Positions 16,185 to 25,600 of a DNA stretch of 64,000 nt are shown here, piece after piece. The number at the start of each line of letters is the position of its first letter. The first letter of the stretch is position 1. A program made the position numbers and the translations under genes. Below the pieces are notes generated by a model, which saw only the letters and a program-made list of their open reading frames with translations, was not told where the DNA came from and ran no database searches. Source of the stretch: DATKDF01 sp963752045 (lineage in GTDB: Bacteria; Acidobacteriota; Vicinamibacteria; Vicinamibacterales; SCN-69-37); NCBI GenBank assembly GCA_963752045.1, contig CAVVWN010000008.1, positions 806,001 through 870,000 of the forward strand, written 5' to 3'.

Positions 16185-17648
16185 GTGACTGATGTGAAGA
16201 AGGACAGGAAAGACCAGTTCGTAACGGAAATCACCCCCCGCTCGGAGGATTTCTCCCGCTGGTATCTGGACGTGGTCAGGCGGGCCGAGCTGGCCGATTA
16301 CTCGCCCGTGAAGGGCTTCATGGTGATCCGCCCCTATGGCTACGCCATCTGGGAGCACATGCAGAGGCTGCTCGATGCCCGGTTCAAGGCCACCGGCCAC
16401 GTGAACGCCTACTTTCCGCTACTCATTCCGGAGAGCCTGCTGCTCCGCGAAAAGGAACATGTCGAAGGGTTCGCGCCTCAGGTCGCCTGGGTGACTCGTG
16501 GTGGCGACGAGGAACTCGAAGAGCGTCTGGTCATCCGGCCGACATCCGAGGTCATCATCGGGACGATGTATGCCAAATGGATCCAGTCGTGGCGGGATCT
16601 ACCCGTGCTCATCAACCAGTGGGCCAACGTCGTGCGCTGGGAGAAGGTCACCCGCCCGTTTCTGAGGACGACCGAGTTCCTGTGGCAGGAGGGGCACACG
16701 GCGCACGAGACGGCGGAGGAGGCCGAGGAAGAGACGCTGAAGATTCTCGGGCTCTACAAGGACTTCGCCGAGCGCGAGCTCGCGATGCCGGTCATCGACG
16801 GCGTCAAGAGCGAGAGCGAGAAGTTCGCCGGTGCCGCGCGGACGTATTCCATCGAAGCCCTCATGGGAGACGGCCGCGCCCTTCAAGCCGGCACGTCCCA
16901 CAACCTGGGTCAGAACTTCGCCAAAGCATTCGAAATCCAGTTCCAGGGGCGTGACAAGACGCTGCAGCACGCCTGGACGACGTCCTGGGGCGTATCGACG
17001 CGGCTCGTGGGCGGGGTCATCATGACCCACGGCGACGACAGCGGGCTCGTGCTGCCGCCCCACGTGGCGCCTCATCAGGTCGTGATCGTCCCGATTCCCA
17101 GGGGGAACTGGAAGGAGACCGTGCTGCCCAAGGCCGAGGCCATTCGCGACGAGCTCACCGCCCGGGGCGTCCGGGTGATACTCGACGCGAGCGAAGAGAA
17201 CTCGCCGGGCTGGAAGTTCTCCGAGTGGGAGCTCCGCGGCGTGCCGCTGCGCCTCGAGATTGGCCCCAAGGACATCGAGAAGGGGCAGGTGTTCTCGGCT
17301 CGCCGTGATACACGCGAGAAGGCCCCCATCGCCTTCGGAGACCTGGCCGACCGGGTTCCGGCGCTTCTCGAGGAGATCCAGAGCGGGCTGCTCGAACGCG
17401 CGCGGGCCTTTCGGGATTCGAGGACTCAGGAGGCCGATTCGTGGGAGGCGTTCAGCACGGCCATGGACGGCCGTCCGGGCTTCGTGGCCGCCCCCTGGTG
17501 CGGTCGTGCCGAGTGCGAGGCGTCGATCAAAGCCGAGACGCAGGCCACGCTGCGGAACATCCCGCTTGGCTCACCGGCGATCGACGGGCGCTGCGTCAAG
17601 TGCGGCGAACCGGCCAGCCACAGGGCGTGGTTCGCAAAGGCGTACTAG
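16185..17648 (+). CDS. proS: Prolyl-tRNA synthetase, archaeal/eukaryotic-type
   Basis: 487 aa class II aminoacyl-tRNA synthetase charging tRNA-Pro. Class II motifs are visible, including RPTSEVIIGTMYAKWIQSWR and FLRTTEFLWQEGHTAH. The length, the absence of an INS editing insertion, and the C-terminal segment with paired cysteines (CGRAECE and CVKCGEPA) mark the short ProS type 3 form rather than the 570-aa bacterial type. GTG16185 is used; the N terminus TDVKKDRKDQFVTEITPRSE matches the family start. It is followed by a bidirectional terminator. Confidence 0.95.
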   Translation: MTDVKKDRKDQFVTEITPRSEDFSRWYLDVVRRAELADYSPVKGFMVIRPYGYAIWEHMQRLLDARFKATGHVNAYFPLLIPESLLLREKEHVEGFAPQVAWVTRGGDEELEERLVIRPTSEVIIGTMYAKWIQSWRDLPVLINQWANVVRWEKVTRPFLRTTEFLWQEGHTAHETAEEAEEETLKILGLYKDFAERELAMPVIDGVKSESEKFAGAARTYSIEALMGDGRALQAGTSHNLGQNFAKAFEIQFQGRDKTLQHAWTTSWGVSTRLVGGVIMTHGDDSGLVLPPHVAPHQVVIVPIPRGNWKETVLPKAEAIRDELTARGVRVILDASEENSPGWKFSEWELRGVPLRLEIGPKDIEKGQVFSARRDTREKAPIAFGDLADRVPALLEEIQSGLLERARAFRDSRTQEADSWEAFSTAMDGRPGFVAAPWCGRAECEASIKAETQATLRNIPLGSPAIDGRCVKCGEPASHRAWFAKAY

Positions 17649-17696
17649 GCGCGCTTCGCTTTCCCTCGGCGTACCAACAAGCACAACAAGAAGAAG

Positions 17697-17730
17697 AAAA
17701 GGGGACGGGCTGTGAAGCCCGTCCCCTTTT
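17697..17730. terminator. Bidirectional intrinsic terminator between proS and ompA
   Basis: Perfect 14-bp inverted repeat AAAAGGGGACGGGC (17697-17710) / GCCCGTCCCCTTTT (17717-17730) with a TGTGAA loop. It has A-tract and T-tract ends, so it works for both convergent genes. The GGGGACGGG core recurs at 44151. Confidence 0.9.
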
Positions 17731-17763
17731 GTCGTGCCTTCCGACGGCGGGTTGCTGCTGCCG

Positions 17764-19437
17764 CTACTGCAGGCGCACCACCATGGCGGCCCGGCGATTG
17801 AGCCGCCGGGTTTCTTCCCGCGTGTTGTCGTGCCGCGGGCGTTCCTCGCCGTAGCTCACGGTCGTCAGCCGGTCCGCGCCGATGCCGCGGCTCACCAGGT
17901 AGTCGCGGACGGCCTGGGCGCGGCGCTCGCCAAGCGCCAGGTTGTACTCGGCCGTGCCGATGTTGCAGGTGTGGCCTTCGACCTGCAGCCTGAGCGTCGC
18001 ATTCGCCTGCATTGCGGCAATGGCCTCGTCGAGCACGCGCAGGGCGTCCGGCCGCAGGTTGTAGCGGTCGAAGTCGAAGTGCACGTCCTCGAAGGTGAAC
18101 TCGCGCTGAACGGGAGCCGTCACCTGGATGGTGACCGTGTCACGCGCCTGGCCGCCGCGGCCGTCGCTCACGGCCACCGTGATTTGCACGGGGCCCGGCT
18201 GCTGCGGCGCCGTCCACGGCGACTGCCGGTTGGTCGGGCTCGTCAGCGTTCCGGCGGCCGTCGTCCACTGATACGTCAGGGCATCGCCATCGGGGTCCTG
18301 TGCCTCGGCGGCAACCGTCGCCGTGCGCCCCACCTCGACCGTGCAGGGGTTGCAGCTAGCGCGCACCGTCGGCGGCCGGTTCTGTGGCGGCGGCGGCGGT
18401 GGCGGCGGGGGCGGTGGCGGCGGGGGCGGGGGCGGCGGCGGCTGCACCCGCGGCGCGTAGCCAATCCGCAGCTGAATGGACGACTGGTCGAGCGTGTTCG
18501 TTGGATAGCCCGACGCGCTCCGTCCGTCCATGGCCAGGTTGACGGTTGCCGCCGCTCCGGCGAAGAACCCGTTCATGCCGTGCCAGGTCAGTCCGACGCC
18601 CAGGAATACCGGGCTCTTGAGCCGTGTGCTCTCCGGGACGAGTGAGCCGTCCTCGCCGAACAAGTCCGCCGGCGCGGTGATCGTGTCGTCGAAGTAGCTC
18701 TCACCGAAGAGCTCCCCGTGCAGTCGAAGCTTGGCGTCTGGCAGCAGGTAGTAGCCCGCGCCAACGCCCCAGCGGAAGCCATTGGTGAGCTGATAGCCGT
18801 CCGGGTCGCCCCGGAACATCATCCCGCCGTAGGCCGACATTTCCGCCCGCTCGCCGTAACTCGAGAAGATGCCGTCGACCGCAAAGTCCGTGGCGCCGCT
18901 CGAGGCGCCGGAGTCCTCGTCGCCGAGGGGCAGTTTCACTTTGGCGGCCACGGCGAACGCCGCCGGTCCTTCCATGTCTGCCAGCAAGTTGATCTTGCCG
19001 CCAACCCAGAAGTCGCCGAGCTTGTTGCCAATCCAGCCCTCGGTCACTTTCGGGTGGTCGACGAGGATTCCGCCGCCGCCAGCGTCATCCTCGAAGAAGA
19101 GGGGCCGTGCGTCGCGGTCGATGCGCGTGACGAGGCGCAGGTTCCCGAACAACTCCGCGCGCCCGCCCAGACCGACGGCGAACGTGACCGGGAAGGCGGC
19201 GACGTTCGAGAAGCCCTGGTCGTAATCGAAGTCCGTCCGGTACAGGCTGACTGACCACTTCTTGTGTGCCAGCACTTCAGCGGATGGCACGAACCAGATC
19301 CCGCTCGTGCCCGAGGCGGTGGTCAGAACGGGCGGAGGATCCTGGGCCGGCGTGCCGCCCTGGCCGCTCTGTGCGTGGGCCGGGACCGCAACTGCGAGGG
19401 CCGTGAGAACCGCGAATAACTTGGTGAATGTGCTCAT
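17764..19437 (-). CDS. OmpA-family outer-membrane protein with Ig/PKD-like segment
   Basis: 557 aa. A signal peptide (FAVLTALAVAVPAHAQ) precedes a beta-rich N-terminal domain (about 45-330) that resembles an outer-membrane barrel. Next comes a run of 19 prolines, then a PKD/Ig-like domain (about 355-450) starting with CNPCTVEVG and containing EAQDPDGDALTYQW, and finally an OmpA peptidoglycan-binding domain. That last domain has FDRYNLRPDALRVLDE, VEGHTCNIGTAEYN (the usual EGHTD reads EGHTC here) and the final NRRAAMVVRL. Role: tethers the outer membrane to peptidoglycan. ATG19437 starts the signal peptide. It is transcribed from its own sigma-70-type promoter. Confidence 0.88.
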   Translation of the reverse strand: MSTFTKLFAVLTALAVAVPAHAQSGQGGTPAQDPPPVLTTASGTSGIWFVPSAEVLAHKKWSVSLYRTDFDYDQGFSNVAAFPVTFAVGLGGRAELFGNLRLVTRIDRDARPLFFEDDAGGGGILVDHPKVTEGWIGNKLGDFWVGGKINLLADMEGPAAFAVAAKVKLPLGDEDSGASSGATDFAVDGIFSSYGERAEMSAYGGMMFRGDPDGYQLTNGFRWGVGAGYYLLPDAKLRLHGELFGESYFDDTITAPADLFGEDGSLVPESTRLKSPVFLGVGLTWHGMNGFFAGAAATVNLAMDGRSASGYPTNTLDQSSIQLRIGYAPRVQPPPPPPPPPPPPPPPPPPPQNRPPTVRASCNPCTVEVGRTATVAAEAQDPDGDALTYQWTTAAGTLTSPTNRQSPWTAPQQPGPVQITVAVSDGRGGQARDTVTIQVTAPVQREFTFEDVHFDFDRYNLRPDALRVLDEAIAAMQANATLRLQVEGHTCNIGTAEYNLALGERRAQAVRDYLVSRGIGADRLTTVSYGEERPRHDNTREETRRLNRRAAMVVRLQ

Positions 19438-19526
19438 GATTGGTGTCCGGTTGGCGTCTCGTGGCAACTGACCGTCTCCGAAGCTGGCGTGACAGGCAGC
19501 AGATTTCCTGCCTTGCCGACCCTCCT

Positions 19527-19556
19527 ATCGTAGGTCCGCCATTGCGGACAAGTCAA
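19527..19556 (-). promoter_or_regulatory. Sigma-70-type promoter of ompA with an inverted repeat in the spacer
   Basis: On the minus strand TTGACT (19551-19556) is followed by an 18-bp spacer and TACGAT (19527-19532). The spacer contains the perfect inverted repeat GTCCGC-N4-GCGGAC (19534-19549), placed like an operator. The predicted start is near 19520, about 80 nt before ATG19437. Confidence 0.55.
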
Positions 19557-19652
19557 TGATTCTCAGGTGTTTTCGGGGGCAGCAGGCGGTTCCCCGGAGG
19601 GGTCCTCCTTGCCGAAGGGGCTATACTTGGACGTTACCAACTGGAGCGCGCC

Positions 19653-19949
19653 ATGGGTCCGATAGGCTTTCCCGAACTACTCATCATTCTCGTCGTCGCG
19701 CTCATCGTATTTGGTCCTCGGAAGCTCCCCGAGCTCGGGCGTTCCCTGGGGAAGAGCCTGTCCGAGTTCAAGCGGGCCTCGAACGAGCTCCGGTCCACGC
19801 TCGAGGACGAGATTCGCATCGACGAGCAGAAGGCCAAGCCGCCGTCGGGCGCGGCCAAGCAGGAGTCCATCGCTCCGCCTGCCGCCGAGAGGCCCGAGCC
19901 GGCCGCACCAGAGCCACACACGGTTGCCCGCGGTCAGCAGGGTTCCTGA
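19653..19949 (+). CDS. tatA: Sec-independent translocase subunit TatA/TatB
   Basis: 98 aa. N-terminal transmembrane helix GFPELLIILVVALIVFGPRK, then the hinge and amphipathic helix with the classic FGPRKLPELGRSLGKSLSEF pattern, and a hydrophilic Pro/Glu-rich tail. It forms the pore for folded Tat substrates. Only one TatA-like protein sits before tatC, so it may do both TatA and TatB jobs, or other copies exist elsewhere. A -10-like TATACT at 19622-19627 lies 25 nt upstream of the ATG. Confidence 0.93.
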   Translation: MGPIGFPELLIILVVALIVFGPRKLPELGRSLGKSLSEFKRASNELRSTLEDEIRIDEQKAKPPSGAAKQESIAPPAAERPEPAAPEPHTVARGQQGS

Positions 19950-19979
19950 CGTCCGGACGCCGTTCCGGCGATAGCTCAC

Positions 19980-20783
19980 ATGGCGCCTGATTCGCAGACC
20001 GACGCGCTCGACCGCGACTACGACGACGCCTCCGAGGACACCCGCGACGACAGCTCGCGGATGACCTTCCTCGAGCACCTCGACGAACTGCGGAAACGCA
20101 TCATCTATGCCCTCTACGCCGTGGCGGCAGCCTGCGTGCTGACGTTCTGGTTCAACGGCGAGATGTACGATTACCTCACCGCCTACTTCCAGCGCTACGG
20201 CGGCGAGCTCGTCTACACGCAGCCGACGGGCGGCTTCATGTTCAGCCTGAAGATCGCCGTGCTGGCCGGGCTGGTGCTGGCGGCGCCGTTCGTCTTTTCC
20301 CAGGTGTGGCTCTTCGTGGCTCCCGGGCTCTACGCGAAAGAGCGCCGTGTGGTGGTGCCGTTCGTTCTCTGCTCGAGCCTCCTCTTTTTTGGCGGCGCGT
20401 GGTTCGCCCACGCGATCGGCTACCCGACGATGTGGCAGTTCTTCGCCAGCTATCAGGGGGAAGCGATCAAGTTCCTCCCGGACATCGCCAGCACGTTCAG
20501 TTTCTATTTCAAGATCGTCATCGGCATGGGGCTCGTCTTCCAGATGCCCGTCCTGGTCTTCTTCCTGGCCAGATTCGGCATCGTGACGGCGCGCTTCATG
20601 GTGGCCAAGTTCAAGTACGCCGTCCTGCTCATCTTCGTGCTGGCGGCCGTGATTACGCCCAGTGGCGATGCGGTCAGCCTGACGGTGTTTGCCGCGCCGA
20701 TGCTGGTCCTGTACGGCGTGAGCATCGGCGTCGCCTGGATCTTCGGCAAGCGCCGCCCGAAGGGCGGCGAAGCCGCTGGATAG
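19980..20783 (+). CDS. tatC: Sec-independent translocase subunit TatC
   Basis: 267-aa polytopic membrane protein, the Tat signal-peptide receptor. The conserved N-terminal cytoplasmic motif MTFLEHLDELRKRIIYALYA is present, with six hydrophobic segments following and the FSQVWLFVAPGLY and ERRVVVPFV motifs. The N terminus is extended by about 25 acidic residues (DALDRDYDDASEDTRDD). It starts 30 nt after tatA and is surely co-transcribed. At least one likely substrate, the twin-arginine asparaginase at 51906, lies in this window. Confidence 0.95.
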   Translation: MAPDSQTDALDRDYDDASEDTRDDSSRMTFLEHLDELRKRIIYALYAVAAACVLTFWFNGEMYDYLTAYFQRYGGELVYTQPTGGFMFSLKIAVLAGLVLAAPFVFSQVWLFVAPGLYAKERRVVVPFVLCSSLLFFGGAWFAHAIGYPTMWQFFASYQGEAIKFLPDIASTFSFYFKIVIGMGLVFQMPVLVFFLARFGIVTARFMVAKFKYAVLLIFVLAAVITPSGDAVSLTVFAAPMLVLYGVSIGVAWIFGKRRPKGGEAAG

Positions 20784-20801
20784 TCCGGGACGCCTGACGT
20801 G

Positions 20802-20823
20802 GCCCGGGTCAGGCCGGGCTTTT
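20802..20823 (+). terminator. Terminator after tatC
   Basis: GCCCGG (20802-20807), loop GTCAGG, CCGGGC (20814-20819), then TTTT. An alternative stem GCCTGAC (20792-20798) / GTCAGGC (20808-20814) overlaps it. The T-tract abuts the -35 box of the next promoter. Confidence 0.6.
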
Positions 20824-20850
20824 GCCCTTTGCGTATGTCCTTGCTAGGAT
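20822..20850 (+). promoter_or_regulatory. Sigma-70-type promoter of ctpA
   Basis: TTGCCC (20822-20827), 17-bp spacer, TAGGAT (20845-20850) with an extended TGC before it. The predicted start at about 20857 falls at the ATG of 20858, so the mRNA may be leaderless. The architecture matches the smc promoter. Confidence 0.55.
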
Positions 20851-20857
20851 GAGCTTT

Positions 20858-22454
20858 ATGCAGCAGACAGGCATGTCGTTCGGCGCGGCTTTCGTGGCGG
20901 TGTCCGCGCTGGCCGGCGGCTTCATCGGGTCCCAGGCGGTGTCGACCGCGGACCGGCGCGCCGAGCGCGACCGCGTCTACACGGCGGCGCTCGCGGCCAT
21001 CGAGCAGGAGTACGTCGAACCGCGCGAGATGGCGCCGCTCGTCTACGGGTCGATCGACGGCATGTTGCGCACGCTCGACCCGCACTCGAGCTTTCTCGAC
21101 CCCGAAGAATTTCGGCGCATGAGCGAGCGGCAGGAAGGGCAGTACCGAAGGCATCGGCATCTCCATCGTCTCCACCAACGGCGACATCACGGTCACCTCG
21201 CTCTTCGAAGGCTCTCCGGCCTACCGGGCCGGTATTCGACGAGGCGACGTCATCGCCGCCGTTCGCGAGGAAAACGCCAAGGGCTGGACCACCCAGGACG
21301 TGGTGGATCGCGTCAGGGGACCGCGCGGAACGACGGTGGACATCTCGATTCGCCGGCCCGGCGTCGCCGATCTGATCAAGTTGACCGTTGAGCGCGCGGC
21401 CATCGCGATCGTGACGGTGCGGACGGCGTTCATGGTGGCGCCTGGCACCGGCTACGTGCGCCTGCAGGATTTCTCCGAGACGACGGATCGCGAATTGGGG
21501 CAGGCCCTCACCCGGCTTACCGGTGAAGGCATGGAACGGCTGATTCTCGATCTCCGTGACAACCCGGGCGGGCCGCTCGACCAGGCCATTGCCGTCTCGA
21601 ACCGCTTCCTCAAGCGGGGCCAGCTCATTGTGTACACCCGCGGCCGGGTCAACAACATGGACGACGACTTCAGGGCGCCGATGGCCGGCGAGTACACCGA
21701 GGTGCCCATGATCGTCATGGTCAACCGCAACAGCGCGAGCGCCTCCGAGATCGTCTCCGGCGCCATGCAGGACCACGATCGCGCGCTCGTCGTCGGGGAA
21801 ACGACCTTCGGCAAGGCGCTCGTCCAGTCCGTCTATCGCTTGAGCGAGAAGGCCGCCGTCGCGCTCACGACCGGGCGGTACTACACGCCGTCCGGCCGCA
21901 TGATCCAGCGTCCCTGGGATGGGAGCTTCGACGAGTATCTGACCTACTCACTCCAGGACCAGGCCGAGTCTCGCCCGCACGATCCGGAGGAGCTCAAGTA
22001 CACCGATGGCGGCAGAAAGGTGTACGGCGGTGGAGGCATCGAGCCCGATCACTTCGTGGTGGGGCCGGTCGAGGGCTTCGACCCGCAGCGGTTCACCCGG
22101 CTGCTCTACGCGCGCGGCGCGTTCATCAGCTTTGCCGAGCGGTTCACCAAGCTGGGCGACACCCGCCCGGGCGCGGCGTCGGCGGCCGTTCACACGGTGG
22201 CGCCCGGCTGGCCCGTCACCGACGCCATCGTCGACGAGTTCAAGACGTTCATCACCGAGCAGGGCATCCGGGTCGACGACGCTGCCTTTGAAGCCGATCG
22301 GTCCTTCGTCCGGGCGATGATCCGGTTCGAGGTGGACAACGACCTCTTCGGGGTCGAAGAGGCCCGGAGAAACCTCTCGCAGGTCGATCCCCAGGTCCAG
22401 ACCGCGCTCGGATACCTCGACGAGGCGCGCCGGCTCCTCGAGGCCGGCCGATAA
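20858..22454 (+). CDS. S41-family (CtpA) carboxy-terminal processing protease, one +1 frame break
   Basis: About 531 aa if one base is skipped near 21146-21151 (an A in CGAAGGC would restore RGIGISIVS). The N terminus has a signal anchor. The next segment (EQEYVEPREMAPLVYGSIDG, LRTLDPHSSFLDP) is the usual S41 pre-PDZ region. PDZ follows, with SLFEGSPAYRAG and RRGDVIAAV. The catalytic core has NRNSASASEIVSGAMQDH, with the nucleophile Ser, and GETTFGKALVQ with the catalytic Lys. It degrades or trims periplasmic proteins. ATGs at 20849, 20858 and 20873 are all in frame; 20849 overlaps the -10 box, so 20858 is preferred. Confidence 0.85.
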
Positions 22455-22501
22455 GCCCGAAACCTGCGTGGGGCCCCCACATCTTGCGGGGGTAAATTCG
22501 C

Positions 22502-22530
22502 TTGCCGCTTCAGGTAGTGCTTGCTAGACT
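22502..22530 (+). promoter_or_regulatory. Sigma-70-type promoter of smc
   Basis: TTGCCG (22502-22507), 17-bp spacer, TAGACT (22525-22530) with extended TGC. Predicted start near 22537, giving a leader of about 140 nt. Confidence 0.6.
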
Positions 22531-22577
22531 GGCCCTCTAGATTCGGGCGTTTTCCGGCTTCCAGGCATGCGCATCCC

Positions 22578-22623
22578 AGCCGCTTGCCGGTCGACGACAG
22601 CAGGGGTTTCGACCGGAGCGGCT
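22578..22623 (+). promoter_or_regulatory. Large hairpin in the smc 5' leader
   Basis: AGCCGCT (22578-22584), a 2-nt bulge, CCGGTCG (22587-22593), a 16-nt loop, CGACCGG (22610-22616), AGCGGCT (22617-22623): 14 base pairs inside the predicted smc leader. There is no T-tract, so it is not a terminator. Function unknown. Confidence 0.45.
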
Positions 22624-22677
22624 GCCGTGCTGTACGCGCGGCGTGTCGGCGCGACGCCCAGAGGTGATTGAGACTGC

Positions 22678-25600
22678 ATGCGACTGTCCAAACTGCACAT
22701 CGCGGGCTTCAAAAGCTTTCCGGACCGCGCGGAGCTGGGTTTTGAAAGCGGCGTCACCGCCATTGTCGGGCCGAATGGCTGCGGCAAGAGCAACGTCGTC
22801 GACGCCATCACGTGGGTCCTCGGCGAGCAGAGCGCCAAGAGCCTCCGCGGCGAGCGGATGGAAGACATCATCTTTTCCGGAAGTGACGCTCGCAAGCCCA
22901 CCGCGGCGGCAGAGGTCCGCCTGAAGCTCACCAACGTGGCGCAGGCGGCGATGCCGGCCGTGGCCCTCGACGTCGACGCGCTCCTCGACGAGCAGCCGAT
23001 CGTGACGCGCGACGTCGAGATCGGCAGGAGGCTCTATCGGTCCGGCGAAAGCGAGTACCTCATCGACGGGGAAGTGTGCCGGCTTCGCGACGTGCACGAC
23101 CTGCTGATGGACTCGGGGCTCGGCGTCAAGGCCTACGCGGTGATCGAGCAGGGCAAGATCGGGCAGATTCTGTCGTCACGACCGGCCGAACGGCGAGCCC
23201 TCATCGAGGAAGCGGCCGGCGTCACGAAGTACAAGGCCCGCCGACGGTCTGCCGAGCTCAAGCTCGAAGCGGCACGCCAGAACCTGACGCGGATCGACGA
23301 CATCATCTTCGAGGTGGAGAAGCAGCGCGGGGCGCTGAAGCGGCAGGCGGCGCGCGCCCGGAGATACCGGCGACTGCGCGAGGAGTTGCGTCGGTGGGAA
23401 CAGGTGCAGTTTGCGCACCGCCACGAGTCGCTGACCCGCGAGATCGAGGCCGCCGAGGCCAGGCTCGAAGACGCGCGGGCACGCGAAGCCGCTGCAGCCG
23501 CCCAGTTGTCCGGTCTCGAGACGGCACTCGAAGCGTTGCGCCTCGATCTATCCGAAGCCGAGTCGGGACTGACAGGGCTTCGCGAACGCGTGCATGCCCA
23601 CGAGCTCGACATGGGCCGGGCCCAGCAGCAGGTGCAGTTCGACAGGCTGCAAATCGAGGATCTGGCGCGCCAGGCAGAGGCGTTCGACGCGGAACGGCGG
23701 GAGCTCGAGGCTCGCCGCGGGCCCGCCGCCGAGGCCATCGACGCCCAGCGCCGTGCAGCCGCCGCGGCCCGCACCGCGCTCGAGCAGGCCAGGGCGGCGG
23801 TCGATGCGTGCACGGCTGAATATCGCGAGGCGCTCACCGCCGTTCAGTCGGTGGAACAGGAATCGGACTCCACGCGCGCCGCGGTGCTGGCATCGAATGC
23901 GACGCTCTCGGCCCTCGCCCAGGCGCGCGACAATGCGGCCGCGATCCGGGAGCGCGTGGCCGTCGAACGCGAGCGGCTCGACCTGGAAGCTCGCGAGCTC
24001 TCGGCCGAGCTCGAGCGCACGGCGAGCGACGAGCGTGCCTCGGTGATCCAACTGGAGGACGCGCGGGCCGAGCTCGAGCGACTACGAGCCGAGCGAGCGG
24101 CGGGCCAGGAGGCTGTGGCCCGTTCGCGTGCCGAGCGTGACGAGTTGGTCAGGGTCCTGGCTGAAGAGAAGCGGCGGCTCGCCGCGCGGGAAGCCCGACT
24201 GCGATCGCTCGAGGAAATCGAAGCCAGTCGCGCCACCTTCGGGGACGCGGCCAGGTTTCTCCTCGGAGAGTCCGGAGGCCCGCTGGACTGTGCCGGCGCA
24301 GTGGCCGATCACCTTCAGGTAGATCGGTCCTTCGAACGCGCGGTCGATGCGCTGCTTGGCGACGCACTCCAGCACGTGCTGGTCCACGATCTGGCGGACG
24401 TGCCACGTGCCCTGACATTGCTGTCCGAGGCGAACGCCGGCCGTTGCGGGTTCCTGGTCCTCGGCGAAGCCCCGGCGGGCGAGGCCACGCCGCCGCTCGT
24501 CGTGCCGCCTGGCGCCCGCTCGCTCAGCGACGTGGTCCGCCCGATCGGGCCGCATTCGCGCGCGGTCGCGGGTCTGATTCCATCGGCCCTCATCGTGACG
24601 TCGTTCGAGGAGGCGCGCCGGCTGGCGCCGACGGTGGCTGTGCCGGTGGCCACGCTCGCCGGCGAGGTGTTCCGGGGGAACTGGCACGTCGAGGGTGGTT
24701 CCAGGCAGGACGTCCGCGGCATTCTCGAAAGCCGGGCCGAGGCCGCGTCCCTCCGTGAGGAGGTGGCTGCGCTCGAGGCCGCCATCGGCGCTTCGGCCGA
24801 TCGGCTCGGCGCGTGCGAAGGGAATCTCCCGCTGCGAGAGTCCGCGTTGTCGGCTCTCGTCGTCTCGCTCCACGAGCACGAGAAAGCCATCGTCGGCCTC
24901 GAGGCGAGAGGCTCACGGCTGGCCGAGGAGCGTTCGCGCGTCGAGCGGCGGCTTGCCGTCATCGGCACCGAGCAGCAGCGTGCCGAGGGGGAGGAGAGTG
25001 CGGCTGAGTCCCGCCGGGCCGAGGCGGCAGCCGTCATTGCGGCCCACGAGACGCGCCAGGCCGAGGCGCAGGGAGAGTTGTCGGGGGTTCTCGCGCGGCT
25101 GCAGTCGGCGCGAGACGCGGCCGAGGCCGTCATGCGGCGCGTGACCGAGGCCCGGGCGGAGCAGGCGGCCCTCGGCGAGCGCGTGACGGGCCTCGACAAC
25201 GACCTCGCGCGACTCGAGGAGAGCGCTCGCGATCTCGAGGTCCGCGTGCGCGGACGCCAGGCGGACATCGAACGAACGGAAACCCGGCGGGTCGAGTTGC
25301 GCGCCGCCATCGCGGAAACCGAGCGCCGGCTCGATGAGGGTGTCGTCACGCTCGAGGACCTCACGGTTCAGCTTCGTGCCGCCGACGAGCGCGTGGCGGC
25401 CGTTCGCGGGCAGTTCGCCGGCCGCGAGCACGGCATCAAGGAAGCCAGGCACGGTCTCGAGTCGATCAGGTCGGAGGTGGCGCACTTGCAGGTGGCCAAC
25501 GCGACGGCCGCTTCAGACCTCGCCCACCTCGCGTCGACCTGCCTCGAGACGGTGGGCGCGCCGATCGAGGACGTCGTCGTTCTGGTCGCGCGGATGGAGG

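Noticed and set aside
22455..22501. Terminator after ctpA
   Set aside because: GTGGG-GCC-CCCAC is GC-rich but has no T-tract, and an alternative pairing competes; function not supported.
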